Shown one piece after another: positions 8,491 to 17,037 of a DNA stretch of 28,521 bases. Origin of the DNA: DASYQV01 sp036005125 (GTDB lineage Bacteria; Acidobacteriota; Vicinamibacteria; Vicinamibacterales; UBA2999); the NCBI GenBank assembly GCA_036005125.1, contig DASYQV010000318.1, positions 1 through 28,521 of the forward strand, read 5' to 3'. A program made the translations under genes and the position numbers. The notes beneath the pieces were generated by a model, which ran no database searches, was not told where the DNA came from, and worked only from the letters and a program-made list of their open reading frames with translations. Within the stretch, counting starts at the first letter, position 1; each line of letters begins with the position of its first letter.

Positions 8491-9878
8491 CAATGATCGT
8501 CGCCACGTACGCGTGCGGCCACTGGCTTGCCGGGTTGGCCGTCGGCGTGTTGCTCGCCGGCTGGCGCCTGCTTCGGACGCCTGATGCGCCGCCTGTCCTG
8601 GCACTCGCGTTCACCTTCCAATGGGTCCAGGTCGCACTCGGGGTCTTCTACATGGGGCTGACCGGCGCCGCGCTTCCCGCGGTCGACACAGATTGGGAGA
8701 CGATGGTGCTGATCGGGCTCGTCTGGATCTCGGCGCTGGCGCTTGGTCTCAGGCTCGGCCTCAGCTGGGCCGCCCGAATCTGGAGCGTCCCCCCCGACGC
8801 GCCGCGCGCTGCTTTCTCCCGTCGCCTGCTCCTTGTCGGCTATATCGTGGCAGTGATATCGATTGGCACGATCCAGGAGCTCGCGTGGGAGTACCCCACG
8901 CTGACTCAGGCGATTCTCGCCCTCAGCTTCGCGCACTTCGCGCTCTTCTTCCTCATTGTTCGAAGCTTCGCGCAGCCGGTGTTCGAGTGGAGATGGATCG
9001 CCGCGCTCGTCGCGCTCGAAGTGTTGCTGGGCTTCACCGGATACTTCGCCGGGTGGCGCGAGCCGCTTATCCTGGCCGGGATCGCGACGCTCGAGGTCTT
9101 CGACATTCGCAGCGCGAAACACTGGGTGGCGATCTCCACCGGCGCGATCATGATCTTCGTCGGCAGCCTGCTGTGGATGGGTATTCGAGGGGAGTATCGG
9201 AAGGAATTTCAGGACGATGTCTTTGCCACGTCGCGATCTGTCAGGCTCGAGCGCCTGCAGACGCTCTCCGGAGACTGGTTTCGTCAGGAGGCTGGCGGGA
9301 TTGGCGCGAACCTGTTTGCCCTCGTCGACCGGATGTGGGCCATTCACTATCCGGCTCTTGCCGTCGCGCGGGTGCCGAACGTGCTGCCGCACACCGAGGG
9401 AGAGATTCTGAAAGGCGCGATCCTGCATCTCATCACACCGCGCGTGCTCTTTCCCGACAAGCCCGAGCTGCCGTCGGACAGCGACATGGTGCGCAAGTAT
9501 TCAGGCGTGTGGGTGGCGGGCGCCGAGGAGAACACGTCGATCGCGTTCGGCTACGCGGCCGAATCCTACGTGGATTTCGGGATCCCACTGATGTTCATTC
9601 CGGTGTTCGTGTTCGGCGCGCTGATGGGCGTGGCCTACCAGTGGTTCTTCACCACGATCCGGCATCGCGATCTCGCGCTCGGTCTGGTGGCCGTCATATT
9701 CTGGCTCGGCCTGTATCTGTTCGAGCGGTCGTGGGTCAAGACACTGGGGCTCAACGTCACGATGATGGTCTACCTGGGTGGGCTCACGTTCCTGATCGAC
9801 CGGTGGCTGCTCATGCGACCGGCACATCAAGTAGCGGGCGGGCCGGCGGACGAGCCGTTCATGATTCATGATTCTTGA
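8469..9878 (+). CDS. Wzy-like O-antigen/exopolysaccharide polymerase (multi-pass membrane protein)
   Basis: A 469-residue integral membrane protein. Hydrophobic segments run from the N-terminus (VVAGVVTMIVATYACGHWLA) through MVLIGLVWISALALGLRLGL, LLLVGYIVAVISIGTI and AILALSFAHFALFFLIV to a C-terminal pair around LMFIPVFVFGALMGVAYQWF and LGLVAVIFWLGLYLF. Roughly ten to twelve spans are likely. A large polar loop (about residues 235-360), with LITPRVLFPDKPELPSDSD and then ENTSIAFGYAAESYVDFG, is characteristic of polymerases in such loci. It should join lipid-linked repeat units in the periplasm. No Wzx flippase is in the window. The last residues, MIHDS, and the stop come from a heptad repeat array, so the tail looks recently altered or unconstrained. 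Confidence 0.82.
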   Translation: MVVAGVVTMIVATYACGHWLAGLAVGVLLAGWRLLRTPDAPPVLALAFTFQWVQVALGVFYMGLTGAALPAVDTDWETMVLIGLVWISALALGLRLGLSWAARIWSVPPDAPRAAFSRRLLLVGYIVAVISIGTIQELAWEYPTLTQAILALSFAHFALFFLIVRSFAQPVFEWRWIAALVALEVLLGFTGYFAGWREPLILAGIATLEVFDIRSAKHWVAISTGAIMIFVGSLLWMGIRGEYRKEFQDDVFATSRSVRLERLQTLSGDWFRQEAGGIGANLFALVDRMWAIHYPALAVARVPNVLPHTEGEILKGAILHLITPRVLFPDKPELPSDSDMVRKYSGVWVAGAEENTSIAFGYAAESYVDFGIPLMFIPVFVFGALMGVAYQWFFTTIRHRDLALGLVAVIFWLGLYLFERSWVKTLGLNVTMMVYLGGLTFLIDRWLLMRPAHQVAGGPADEPFMIHDS

Positions 9879-9939
9879 TTCGTGATTCGTGATTCAAGAA
9901 CCAAATCATGAATCATGAATCACGAATCACGAATGATGA
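9863..9939. repeat. Eleven 7-bp units in two opposite orientations (hairpin-forming)
   Basis: Units run without a break: GATTCAT, GATTCTT, GATTCGT twice, GATTCAA, a centre GAACCAA, then ATCATGA twice, ATCACGA twice and ATGATGA. The second half is roughly the reverse complement of the first, so the whole array can fold back on itself. It supplies the stop codon of the polymerase gene and the start codon region of the next glycosyltransferase. Confidence 0.85.
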
Positions 9940-11093
9940 TGCGCGTCCTTCACATCACCGCGTACTACGCTCCAGCCTATGTGTACGGCGGTCCGCCCAG
10001 AAGCATCCATGGACTCGTGCTCGCGCTGCAGCATCTGGGCGTCGATGTCGACGTGTTCACGACCGATGCGAACGGATCCGACCGATTGCCTGCCGAGGTG
10101 ACGAGGAGCGGCGGCTTCGAAGGCGTACGTGTGCAGTATTTCCGGCGTGATTGGCCTTCGCAGCCAATCGGCTCACGCCCGCTCGACAGGGCACTGCGCC
10201 GCACCGTCCCTGCGTGCGACATCGTACACATCCACGGGCTCTGGAACCGGGTGGTCTGGGCCGCCGCGCGCGAAGCGCGGCGAGCGGCCGTGCCCTACGT
10301 GGTGTCGCCTCGCGGCATGCTCGAGCGTGCTGCGCTCGCGCATCATCCATGGCTCAAGCGCGTCGGCTGGACACTCGTGGAGCGTCGGACGGTTCGTCGG
10401 GCAGCGCTGCTGCACGCCACGTCCGAGCAGGAGCTGCAGACGCTTCGGCAGATCGCGCCCTCGTCCCGCGTTGCGCTGGTGCCAAACGGCATCGAGGCGG
10501 GTTCGCGAGAAGTCGGCTCAGACGACGTCCGGCGAGATCTCGGCCTCGTCTCCGGTCCAATCGTACTGTTCCTCGGCCGGATTCACCCGATCAAGCGGTT
10601 GGACCTGCTCATCGAGGCATTTGCGCTGGCCAGGGCTCGTCGGCCGGACGCGCGGCTCGTCATCGCGGGACCGGATGAAGCGGGTCTGCGCCCAATCCTC
10701 GACTCGCGCGCGCGCGATACGGTGGGCACGACGATCTGGTTGGGCGAAGTGGACCGGCGCCGCACGCGAGAATTGCTCGCCGCCGCGTCGGTGCTGGTGA
10801 TGTGCTCCGACTCGGAGAGCTTTGGCATGAGCGTCATCGAGGCAATGGATGCCGGCGTTCCGGTGGTCGTCACCAGAACCTGTCCCTGGAGCGAGGTCGA
10901 GCAGCATGGTGCGGGCTTCTGGGTCGAACAGCGCGCCGATGCCATCGCCGACGCGCTGCTCCGCATTTTCGAGCGTCCTGACCTCGCCCACGAGATGGGC
11001 GCGCGCGGCCGGGCGCTGGTGGCGACGTCCTACAGCTGGAACGTCGTGGCACAGTCGCTCGTGGCGCATTACGCCGAACTGATTGCCACATGA
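9933..11093 (+). CDS. Glycosyltransferase family 4
   Basis: About 386 residues. I place the start at the run of three ATG codons 9933/9936/9939, because the upstream in-frame ATG at 9915 lies inside the heptad array and would add only MNHESR. The N-terminus RVLHITAYYAPAYVYGGPP is the classical GT4 strand and glycine loop. HIHGLWN (about 91), VSPRGMLE (about 124), LFLGRIHPIKRLDLLIEAF (about 212) and EX7E in SESFGMSVIEAMDAG (about 295-303) follow. The enzyme should transfer a hexose-type sugar with retention of configuration during repeat-unit assembly. Its stop overlaps the next gene as ATGA. Donor sugar is unknown. Confidence 0.9.
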   Translation: MMMRVLHITAYYAPAYVYGGPPRSIHGLVLALQHLGVDVDVFTTDANGSDRLPAEVTRSGGFEGVRVQYFRRDWPSQPIGSRPLDRALRRTVPACDIVHIHGLWNRVVWAAAREARRAAVPYVVSPRGMLERAALAHHPWLKRVGWTLVERRTVRRAALLHATSEQELQTLRQIAPSSRVALVPNGIEAGSREVGSDDVRRDLGLVSGPIVLFLGRIHPIKRLDLLIEAFALARARRPDARLVIAGPDEAGLRPILDSRARDTVGTTIWLGEVDRRRTRELLAAASVLVMCSDSESFGMSVIEAMDAGVPVVVTRTCPWSEVEQHGAGFWVEQRADAIADALLRIFERPDLAHEMGARGRALVATSYSWNVVAQSLVAHYAELIAT

Positions 11094-12166
11094 TGCGCGC
11101 CATCGTCCTCGCGCCCCAGGTGGAGGGCACCGACGGAATTTCCGCTATCGCGCGGCAGATCGCCGGGGCGCTCGGACGTCAGGTCGATAGCGCTCTCGAC
11201 ATGGTCGAGGTCTGGTCCCTCGATGACGATCACGAGACGGTGCTCGACTGCCAGCCGATTCGTCTTCGGGCGGCCCGTGGAAGGCGTGCGACATTCGCCT
11301 CGTACGCGCTGCGCGCCCGCGGCGTGGACGCAGACACGCTGGTCGTGGTGCTGCACGCGCATTTGTCGCCTGTCGTGTTGCCTCTGGTCCGTCGTGGCGC
11401 GCGTGTCGTGCTCTTCCTGCTCGGCGTCGAAGCATGGAAACCGCTCCGGTGGCTCGAACGCGTCGCGTTTCGCAGCGCGTGGCGCGTCGCGGCGATCTCG
11501 CATCACACCTCGTCGCGCTTCGCGGCTGCCAACCCCGCGCTCGCGGATGTCCCCGTGCGCGTGTGCCATCCCGGAGTCTCACCGCTGACCGCGCCTCCGA
11601 ACGGACACGTCCGCGGCGGCTATGCCCTCATCGTCGGGCGCATGGCGTCCGATGAGCGTTACAAAGGCCACGACGAGCTCATCGAATGCTGGCCGCGCGT
11701 CCGGGAGCAGATCGCTGACGCCCGGTTGATCGTTGCGGGCGGCGGGGACGATCTCGTGCGCCTGCGCGAGCGCGCGTCGGCGCTCGGGGTCGGCGACGTC
11801 GTGGTGTTCACGGGGCCCGTATCCGACGATCGCCTGGCCGCGCTGTACCGCGACGCGGCCTTTTTCGTCATGCCGAGCCGGGACGAAGGATTCGGCCTCG
11901 TGTATCTGGAGGCGATGAGCGCCGGCAAGCCGTGCATCGCCGCGCCTGGCGCCGCCGAGGAGATCATCGAGCACGGGCGCACCGGTCTCATCGTGCGCGC
12001 CGACGCGCGAGAGTCGCTGACCGCGGCGGTTGCAATGCTGTTCACGGACGTTGCGCTCCGCGCGCGGCTTGGAAGCGAGGCTGCCACCGAGGTCGCGCGG
12101 CGCTTCAGCCAGTCCGCTTTTGCGGAGCGGCTCTACGCGCTGCTCGATCTTCCTCGCGCGTGCTGA
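11090..12166 (+). CDS. Glycosyltransferase family 4
   Basis: A 358-residue GT-B enzyme. MRAIVLAPQVEGTDGISAIARQI is the acceptor-domain glycine loop, with GTDGIS replacing the more usual GG. The donor half contains ALIVGRMASDERYKGHDELI (about 182) and the EX7E motif in RDEGFGLVYLEAMSAGKP (about 265-273). The start is coupled to the previous stop by an ATGA overlap, and the stop overlaps the next GTG start by 7 bases. It therefore belongs to the same polycistronic polysaccharide operon. Cytoplasmic addition of one sugar to the lipid-linked unit is the likely role. Specificity is not predictable from the sequence. Confidence 0.9.
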   Translation: MMRAIVLAPQVEGTDGISAIARQIAGALGRQVDSALDMVEVWSLDDDHETVLDCQPIRLRAARGRRATFASYALRARGVDADTLVVVLHAHLSPVVLPLVRRGARVVLFLLGVEAWKPLRWLERVAFRSAWRVAAISHHTSSRFAAANPALADVPVRVCHPGVSPLTAPPNGHVRGGYALIVGRMASDERYKGHDELIECWPRVREQIADARLIVAGGGDDLVRLRERASALGVGDVVVFTGPVSDDRLAALYRDAAFFVMPSRDEGFGLVYLEAMSAGKPCIAAPGAAEEIIEHGRTGLIVRADARESLTAAVAMLFTDVALRARLGSEAATEVARRFSQSAFAERLYALLDLPRAC

Positions 12167-13917
12167 TCCTCGGAATCAACGCCTACCATGGCGACGTGTC
12201 CGCGGCACTCGTCCGGGACGGCCGGCTGGTAGCGGCCGTCGAGGAGGAGCGGTTCCGCCGCGTCAAGCATTGGGCCGGCTTCCCGGAGCAGGCGATCCAT
12301 GCTTGTCTTCGGATAGCAGGGGCTGCTTCCCGCGATATCGACGCGTTCGCGGTCTCGCGCGACACCCGCGCGCATCTGTGGCGCAAGGGGCTGTTCGTCC
12401 TTCGCCACGCCGCGCATCCGCGCTGGCTCGCCGATCGCGCCCGCAATGCCGCGACCGTCAACCGCCTGCACGAGCGGCTGGCCGCGTGCCTCGACCTCTC
12501 TCGCGAGCATGTGCTGGCGCGACTGTATCGTGTCGAGCATCACCCCTCCCATCTCGCAAGTACGTTCTTCGCAAGCCCATTCGACCAGGCGGCGGTGTGC
12601 GCGATCGACGGTTTCGGCGACCTGGTCAGCACGTCGTGGGGTACGGGGCGCGATACGCGCCTGGACGTGCGGCAGCGCGTGTTCTTTCCGCATTCGCTGG
12701 GAATCCTGTACCTCGCGCTGACGCAGTACCTGGGCTTCGATCGTTACGGGGACGAGTTCAAGGTGATGGGCCTCGCTCCGTACGGCGAGCCGGGCTTCAC
12801 GAACCAGGTGCGCCAACTCGTCCACGTGACGCGCGACGGGCAAATCCGACTCGAGCTCTCCTACTTCAACCACTGGTCCCGGGGTGTGTCGATGACCTGG
12901 GATGAAGGCGAGCCGACACTCGGCCCGGTCTTCACGGAGAAGCTCGAATCGCTTCTCGGGCCAGCGCGTCGATATGACGAGCCGCTGCAACCGAGGCACG
13001 AGGCAATTGCGGCGTCATTGCAAGCCGTGTACGAAGAGGCTGTGTTCGCGGTGCTGCGATCGGTCCATGCGTCGAGCGGCATCGACCGGCTGTGCCTCGC
13101 GGGCGGCTGCGCGATGAACAGCGTCGCCAACGGCAGGATTCGCGAGCAGACGCCTTTTCGCGAGGTGTACGTCCAGCCCGCGGCCGGCGACAACGGCACT
13201 GCTCTTGGCGCCGCTCTGCACGTGTCCCACCGCCTCGGCGGCAGCGGCCGGTTCGTGATGACCCACAGCTACTGGGGACCCGCGTTCGATGACGCAGAGG
13301 TTGCCGGGGCAATTGCGGCGCGCGGCGCCGACGTCGCGTGTCGCCGCGTCGTGAGCCGTCGCATCGACGACGAGGCGGAGTTGTGCGAGTGGACTGCCGG
13401 CGCCCTCGCCGCAGGTCGCGTGGTCGGCTGGTTCCAGGGACGCATGGAATGGGGCGCCCGCGCGCTCGGGAACCGCAGCATCCTGGCCGATCCACGGCGC
13501 GCGGACATGCGCGACGTGCTCAACACGAGAATCAAGTTCCGGGAAAAGTTTCGACCGTTCGCCCCGTCGATCGCCGTCGAGGCACTGGATGACTACTTCG
13601 TCGGCGCTGTCCCCGATCCGTTCATGATTCAGGTTTATCCGGTCCGCCCCGAGAAACGCGCCGTGATTCCCGCGGTGACCCACGTGGATGGATCGGCCCG
13701 CCTGCAGACCGTGAGCCGCGAGGACAACCCGCGCTACTGGAGGCTCATCGACGCCTTTTGCACGCTGACGGGCGTTCCCGTGCTCCTGAACACGTCGTTC
13801 AACGAGAACGAGCCGATCGTGCACCAGCCGTCAGAGGCGCTCGATTGCTTTCTGCGCACCGACATGGATGTGCTGGTGATGGAGAACCACGTGCTGGAAA
13901 AACCAATTCGTAGGTAG
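12160..13917 (+). CDS. Carbamoyltransferase, NodU/CmcH/TobZ family
   Basis: About 585 residues. GTG at 12160 is chosen because the protein then starts LILGINAYHGDVSAALV, the conserved strand of the family. The N-terminal Kae1-like domain has EEERFRRVKH (about 28), HHPSHLASTFFASPF (about 127), AIDGFGD and the sugar-kinase-like LAGGCAMNSVANGRI (about 312). The YrdC-like C-terminal part is marked by GRMEWGARALGNRSILADPR (about 427) and FREKFRPFAPSI. Known members use carbamoyl phosphate and ATP to carbamoylate a hydroxyl on sugars or antibiotics. In this locus the target is probably a sugar of the polysaccharide. Length and motifs match intact enzymes. The last two residues and the stop come from an intergenic repeat. 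Confidence 0.9.
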   Translation: MLILGINAYHGDVSAALVRDGRLVAAVEEERFRRVKHWAGFPEQAIHACLRIAGAASRDIDAFAVSRDTRAHLWRKGLFVLRHAAHPRWLADRARNAATVNRLHERLAACLDLSREHVLARLYRVEHHPSHLASTFFASPFDQAAVCAIDGFGDLVSTSWGTGRDTRLDVRQRVFFPHSLGILYLALTQYLGFDRYGDEFKVMGLAPYGEPGFTNQVRQLVHVTRDGQIRLELSYFNHWSRGVSMTWDEGEPTLGPVFTEKLESLLGPARRYDEPLQPRHEAIAASLQAVYEEAVFAVLRSVHASSGIDRLCLAGGCAMNSVANGRIREQTPFREVYVQPAAGDNGTALGAALHVSHRLGGSGRFVMTHSYWGPAFDDAEVAGAIAARGADVACRRVVSRRIDDEAELCEWTAGALAAGRVVGWFQGRMEWGARALGNRSILADPRRADMRDVLNTRIKFREKFRPFAPSIAVEALDDYFVGAVPDPFMIQVYPVRPEKRAVIPAVTHVDGSARLQTVSREDNPRYWRLIDAFCTLTGVPVLLNTSFNENEPIVHQPSEALDCFLRTDMDVLVMENHVLEKPIRR

Positions 13918-13971
13918 GTACGTAGGCCGCATCTTTAGATGCGGCGCCCTCCGCTGCGCCGGGTACGTACC
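13906..13971. repeat. Palindromic intergenic repeat with GCCGCATC hairpin
   Basis: The perfect hairpin GCCGCATCTTTAGATGCGGC lies at 13926-13945. It is flanked by GGTACGTAGG (13917-13926) and the palindrome GGTACGTACC (13962-13971). The ATTCGTAGG at its left edge is also found at the left edge of the 496-556 copy, and in both places it forms the stop codon of the upstream gene. It separates the carbamoyltransferase from the next glycosyltransferase and could end transcription or protect the message end. Confidence 0.8.
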
Positions 13972-13976
13972 CTCTC

Positions 13977-15191
13977 ATGCACATCTGCTTCTTCAATCGC
14001 TCCTACTGGCCAGATTTCGGTGCCACGGGTCAGCTGCTGACCGAGCTTGCGGAGGATCTGGTGACGGATCACGGCTGCGAGGTCACGGTGGTGAGCGGGT
14101 ATCCGCTGCGCAATGAGAACGGGCTGCCGCGGTGTGAGGTTCGAAACGGTGTCGAGATCGTTCGTGCCGCCGGAACGACGTTCGACCCGCAACGGTTCAG
14201 TGGACGGGCGTCGAATTACCTGACGTACTTCCTCTCGGCATCGGTTGCAGGCCTTGGTGTGCGGCAGCCTGACGTCGTGGTGGCGCTCACCGACCCACCC
14301 ATCATCGGCCTCGCTGCGCTGCTGGCGGCTCGGCGCAGCGGCGCGCGCTTCGTCTTCCTCTGTGAGGACGTGTTTCCAGAGGTCGCGATCCTTCTGGAAG
14401 ACTTTCACAGCCAGGCGGTCAACAGCGCGCTCGATCGGATGAACCGGTTCCTCCTTCGGCGTGCCGACGCCATCGTGGCGGTGGGCGACACCATGAAGCG
14501 GCGGCTCGTCGAAGGAAAGGGTGCCGACCCGCAGAGGATCAGCGTCATCCACAACTGGGCGGACTGCGCAGCCCTCGCGCCGGGACCGCGGGACAATTCG
14601 TTCGCCTGCACGCACGGTCTCGGCAACTCGTTCGTCGTGATGCACGCCGGCAACATCGGCCTCTCGCAGCAGCTCGACATCCTGCTGGAGGCGGCCGAAC
14701 GGCTGCGAGCGTACGACGACATCCGATTCGTCATCGTCGGCGACGGATCCCGCCGCGCGGCACTCGAGCAGCTCGCGCGGGCGCGAGCGCTGTCGAACGT
14801 CGTGTTTCTCCCGTACCAGACGCGCGAGGAGATGCCGCGTTCCTACGCAAGCGCCGACATGTTTGTCGTGTCGCTCAGGCCAGGGCTTGCCGGGTACATC
14901 GTGCCGAGCAAGCTCTACGGCATCCTGGCCGCCGGGCGGCCCTACGTGGCCGCTGTAGAAGATGCGTGCGAAGTGGCGGGGATCACGCGCGAATACGATT
15001 GCGGGTTCGTCGTGCCTCCCGGCGACGCCGATGCGCTCGCCTCGCGCATCCTCGACGTCTATCGAGACCGAAGCCTCGCCGCGCGGCTTGGCGAGCGGGC
15101 CCGCGTCGCGGGCCTCGCCTACGATCGTCGCCGTCAGGTTGCCGCGTACGCCTCGTTATTCCGTCGGGTTGGCGGCCCGGCAGCGGGTTGA
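13977..15191 (+). CDS. WbuB-like glycosyltransferase family 4
   Basis: A 404-residue protein. The N-terminus HICFFNRSYWPDFGATGQLL and the central VALTDPPIIGLAALLAAR (about residue 101) are typical of the WbuB-like branch of GT4, named after an E. coli O-antigen N-acetyl-fucosaminyltransferase. The donor domain has VMHAGNIGLSQQLDILLEAA (about 221). It ends with LRPGLAGYIVPSKLYGILAAG (about 299-319), where the branch has PSK in place of a standard EX7E. It starts 60 bases after the carbamoyltransferase, just past the palindromic repeat, and its TGA overlaps the ATG of the sugar-phosphate transferase (TGATG). Pairing of a WbuB-like enzyme with the initiating transferase is common and suggests it adds the second sugar of the repeat unit. 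Confidence 0.9.
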   Translation: MHICFFNRSYWPDFGATGQLLTELAEDLVTDHGCEVTVVSGYPLRNENGLPRCEVRNGVEIVRAAGTTFDPQRFSGRASNYLTYFLSASVAGLGVRQPDVVVALTDPPIIGLAALLAARRSGARFVFLCEDVFPEVAILLEDFHSQAVNSALDRMNRFLLRRADAIVAVGDTMKRRLVEGKGADPQRISVIHNWADCAALAPGPRDNSFACTHGLGNSFVVMHAGNIGLSQQLDILLEAAERLRAYDDIRFVIVGDGSRRAALEQLARARALSNVVFLPYQTREEMPRSYASADMFVVSLRPGLAGYIVPSKLYGILAAGRPYVAAVEDACEVAGITREYDCGFVVPPGDADALASRILDVYRDRSLAARLGERARVAGLAYDRRRQVAAYASLFRRVGGPAAG

Positions 15192-15793
15192 TGGTGAAGC
15201 GGCTGTTCGACATCCTGCTCTCGGGTACAGGCCTTCTCGTATCGGCGCCGTTGTGGCCGATCATCGCGGCCGCGATCAAGCTGTATGACGGCGGGCCCGT
15301 GTTCTTCGTCCAGCCGCGCGTGGGGAAGGGCGGCCGTCTTTTCCGTGCGTACAAGTTCCGCTCGATGATTCCGGACGCGGCGCGCGCGCTGCCATTCCAG
15401 GCCTCGGCGGAGGACCCGCGAGTGACGAGGATTGGCGGGGTGCTCCGCGCGACAGCCATGGATGAGCTGCCGCAACTCTTCAACATCCTGCGCGGGGACA
15501 TGAGCTTCGTCGGACCGCGTCCGCTCATGCCGAACGAGATCGAGGTTCGTGGCGACGGCCGCGACATGCCTCTTGTCGAGGTGCCAGGCTACGCCGCGCG
15601 TCATGCCGTCCGCCCGGGCCTCACGGGGCTCACGCAGGTGTTCGCACCCCGCGACATCGCGCGGACCAGCAAGTTCCGTCTCGATCTGCTCTACGTGAAA
15701 CGCGCGAACCTGTGCCTTGACCTCCGGCTGGTCGCGCTCTCCTTCTGGATCAGCTTTCGCGGTCGATGGGAACACCGAGGGCCGAAAGTCTAG
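15191..15793 (+). CDS. Initiating sugar-1-phosphate transferase (small monotopic PGT type)
   Basis: A 200-residue phosphoglycosyl transferase. An N-terminal membrane helix (KRLFDILLSGTGLLVSAPLWPIIAAAIK split by the usual Ser/Pro region, residues 3-30) is followed by KFRSM (55-59), the Asp-Glu catalytic dyad in MDELPQLFNILRGD (D91, E92) and SFVGPRP (105-111). This is the minimal PglC-like size, without the extra N-terminal membrane domain of WbaP. It transfers a sugar-1-phosphate from UDP-sugar to undecaprenyl phosphate and so starts each repeat unit. It is the last gene of the polysaccharide run. A promoter for the next operon follows directly. The ATG at 15191 overlaps the previous stop. Confidence 0.92.
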   Translation: MVKRLFDILLSGTGLLVSAPLWPIIAAAIKLYDGGPVFFVQPRVGKGGRLFRAYKFRSMIPDAARALPFQASAEDPRVTRIGGVLRATAMDELPQLFNILRGDMSFVGPRPLMPNEIEVRGDGRDMPLVEVPGYAARHAVRPGLTGLTQVFAPRDIARTSKFRLDLLYVKRANLCLDLRLVALSFWISFRGRWEHRGPKV

Positions 15794-15801
15794 AAGGTGA
15801 G

Positions 15802-15830
15802 TCAACTACCAGCCCCGCTGCGCCTATAAT
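15802..15830 (+). promoter_or_regulatory. Putative sigma70-type promoter of the lasso operon
   Basis: A perfect TATAAT lies at 15825-15830. With 17-bp spacing, the -35 position (15802-15807) reads TCAACT, which matches TTGACA at only three of six bases. A start near 15837 would give a leader of about 43 bases before the ATG at 15880. It lies in the only gap between the polysaccharide genes and the lasso genes, so it probably makes the latter an independent unit. Confidence 0.5.
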
Positions 15831-15879
15831 GCTGGCGGCCGGGAAGGGCAGCATCGACACCCGACCCACGTTGATACGG

Positions 15880-17037
15880 ATGCGCGACGTCATCATCGTC
15901 GGCGGCGGCCCCGGGGGGTTGTTTGCGGCTGCCCGCCTCGCCAGAGAAGGACACGATGTCGCGGTCGTCGAAGAGCACCGCGCGATTGGTCAGCCGGTGC
16001 ACTGCACGGGAGTGCTCGCGCATGAAGCGTTGGGCGAGCTTCAACTTCCGCGCGGCGTCATCCTGAATTCACTCTCGACGGCTCGCTTCCACTCACCCTC
16101 CGGATACCACCTCTCCTACACAACACCCACAACCGAAGCGCTCGTCATCGATCGCGTCGCCTTCGATCAACAGCTTGCGGGGCGTGCCGCCGCTGCGGGG
16201 GCAGCGCTCATCAGCGGGGCGAGGGTGGCCGCCATCCGTATCGATGCCGACCGCGCGGAGCTGGATACCCATGATGGCGTCACGATGCGCGCGCGCGCCG
16301 TCGTGCTCGCCTGCGGAGCGAGCTACGTGTTCCAGCGCCGCTTCGGGCTCGGCATGCCGCCGGTTCATCTGAACTCCGCGCAACTCGAGGTGCCGGCGAC
16401 GCGTACGGGCGACGTCGAGGTGTACTTTGGCTCGGACATCGCGCCACGCGGCTTTGCGTGGGCCGTCCCCGTGACTCGACCCGGCGGCCATTATGTCCGC
16501 ATCGGCCTGATGTGCGACGGCGACGCCGCAGCGCATTTCCGGCAGGTCCTGCAGCGCCTGGGCCCATCGTGGGGTGTGGCGGCCGACGCTTGCGGCTCGC
16601 CGCGCCGACGATTGCTGCCGCTGGCACCGATCCCCCGAACCTATGCGAACCGGTTACTCGTGATCGGCGATGCGGCGGGCCTGGTCAAGGCGACCACCGG
16701 CGGCGGCATCTATTACAGCGTCGTCAGCGGCGATATCGCGGCGGAGGTGCTCGCCGACGCGCTGCGCCGCGACACGCTCGCCGAGGCCGCGCTTGCGACA
16801 TACCAGCACCGGTGGCGTGCCCGGCTGATGCCCGAGTTTCGCGCGCAGCTCGCGATGCGGATGCTCGCGCAGCGGCTGACCGACGCCGAAATCGACGCGC
16901 TCTTCGAGCTGGCGCGCACGGATGGGATCATGCCGATCGTACGGCGCACGGCAGAATTCAATCGTCATCGCAAGTTGATCATCGCCCTCTTCAAGCATCC
17001 TCCGGTCCGCCGGGTCCTGTTCCGGCGGTTGAGATGA
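15880..17037 (+). CDS. FAD-dependent oxidoreductase, geranylgeranyl-reductase family
   Basis: A 385-residue flavoprotein. The N-terminal dinucleotide-binding motif is VIIVGGGPGGLFAAARLA (residues 4-21), with an acidic end at VVEEH. It has HCTGVL (about 46), the Cys-containing motif of the geranylgeranyl-reductase family. GFAWAVPV lies about 188 and the second FAD motif GDAAG at 263-267, then VKATTGGGIYYSVVSG. Family members reduce C=C bonds of isoprenoids such as archaeal lipids, quinones and chlorophyll side chains. Here it is the first gene after the TATAAT promoter, and its stop overlaps the start of the PqqD-like gene as ATGA. It is thus physically part of the lasso operon. Its substrate is unknown: it may be a tailoring enzyme or a passenger. 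An open extension upstream to 15766 would run into the previous gene and is not used. Confidence 0.85.
   Translation: MRDVIIVGGGPGGLFAAARLAREGHDVAVVEEHRAIGQPVHCTGVLAHEALGELQLPRGVILNSLSTARFHSPSGYHLSYTTPTTEALVIDRVAFDQQLAGRAAAAGAALISGARVAAIRIDADRAELDTHDGVTMRARAVVLACGASYVFQRRFGLGMPPVHLNSAQLEVPATRTGDVEVYFGSDIAPRGFAWAVPVTRPGGHYVRIGLMCDGDAAAHFRQVLQRLGPSWGVAADACGSPRRRLLPLAPIPRTYANRLLVIGDAAGLVKATTGGGIYYSVVSGDIAAEVLADALRRDTLAEAALATYQHRWRARLMPEFRAQLAMRMLAQRLTDAEIDALFELARTDGIMPIVRRTAEFNRHRKLIIALFKHPPVRRVLFRRLR

Noticed and set aside
11932..12159. Extended N-terminus of the carbamoyltransferase
   Set aside because: It would overlap the previous glycosyltransferase gene by over 200 bases; the conserved family start fits GTG at 12160.
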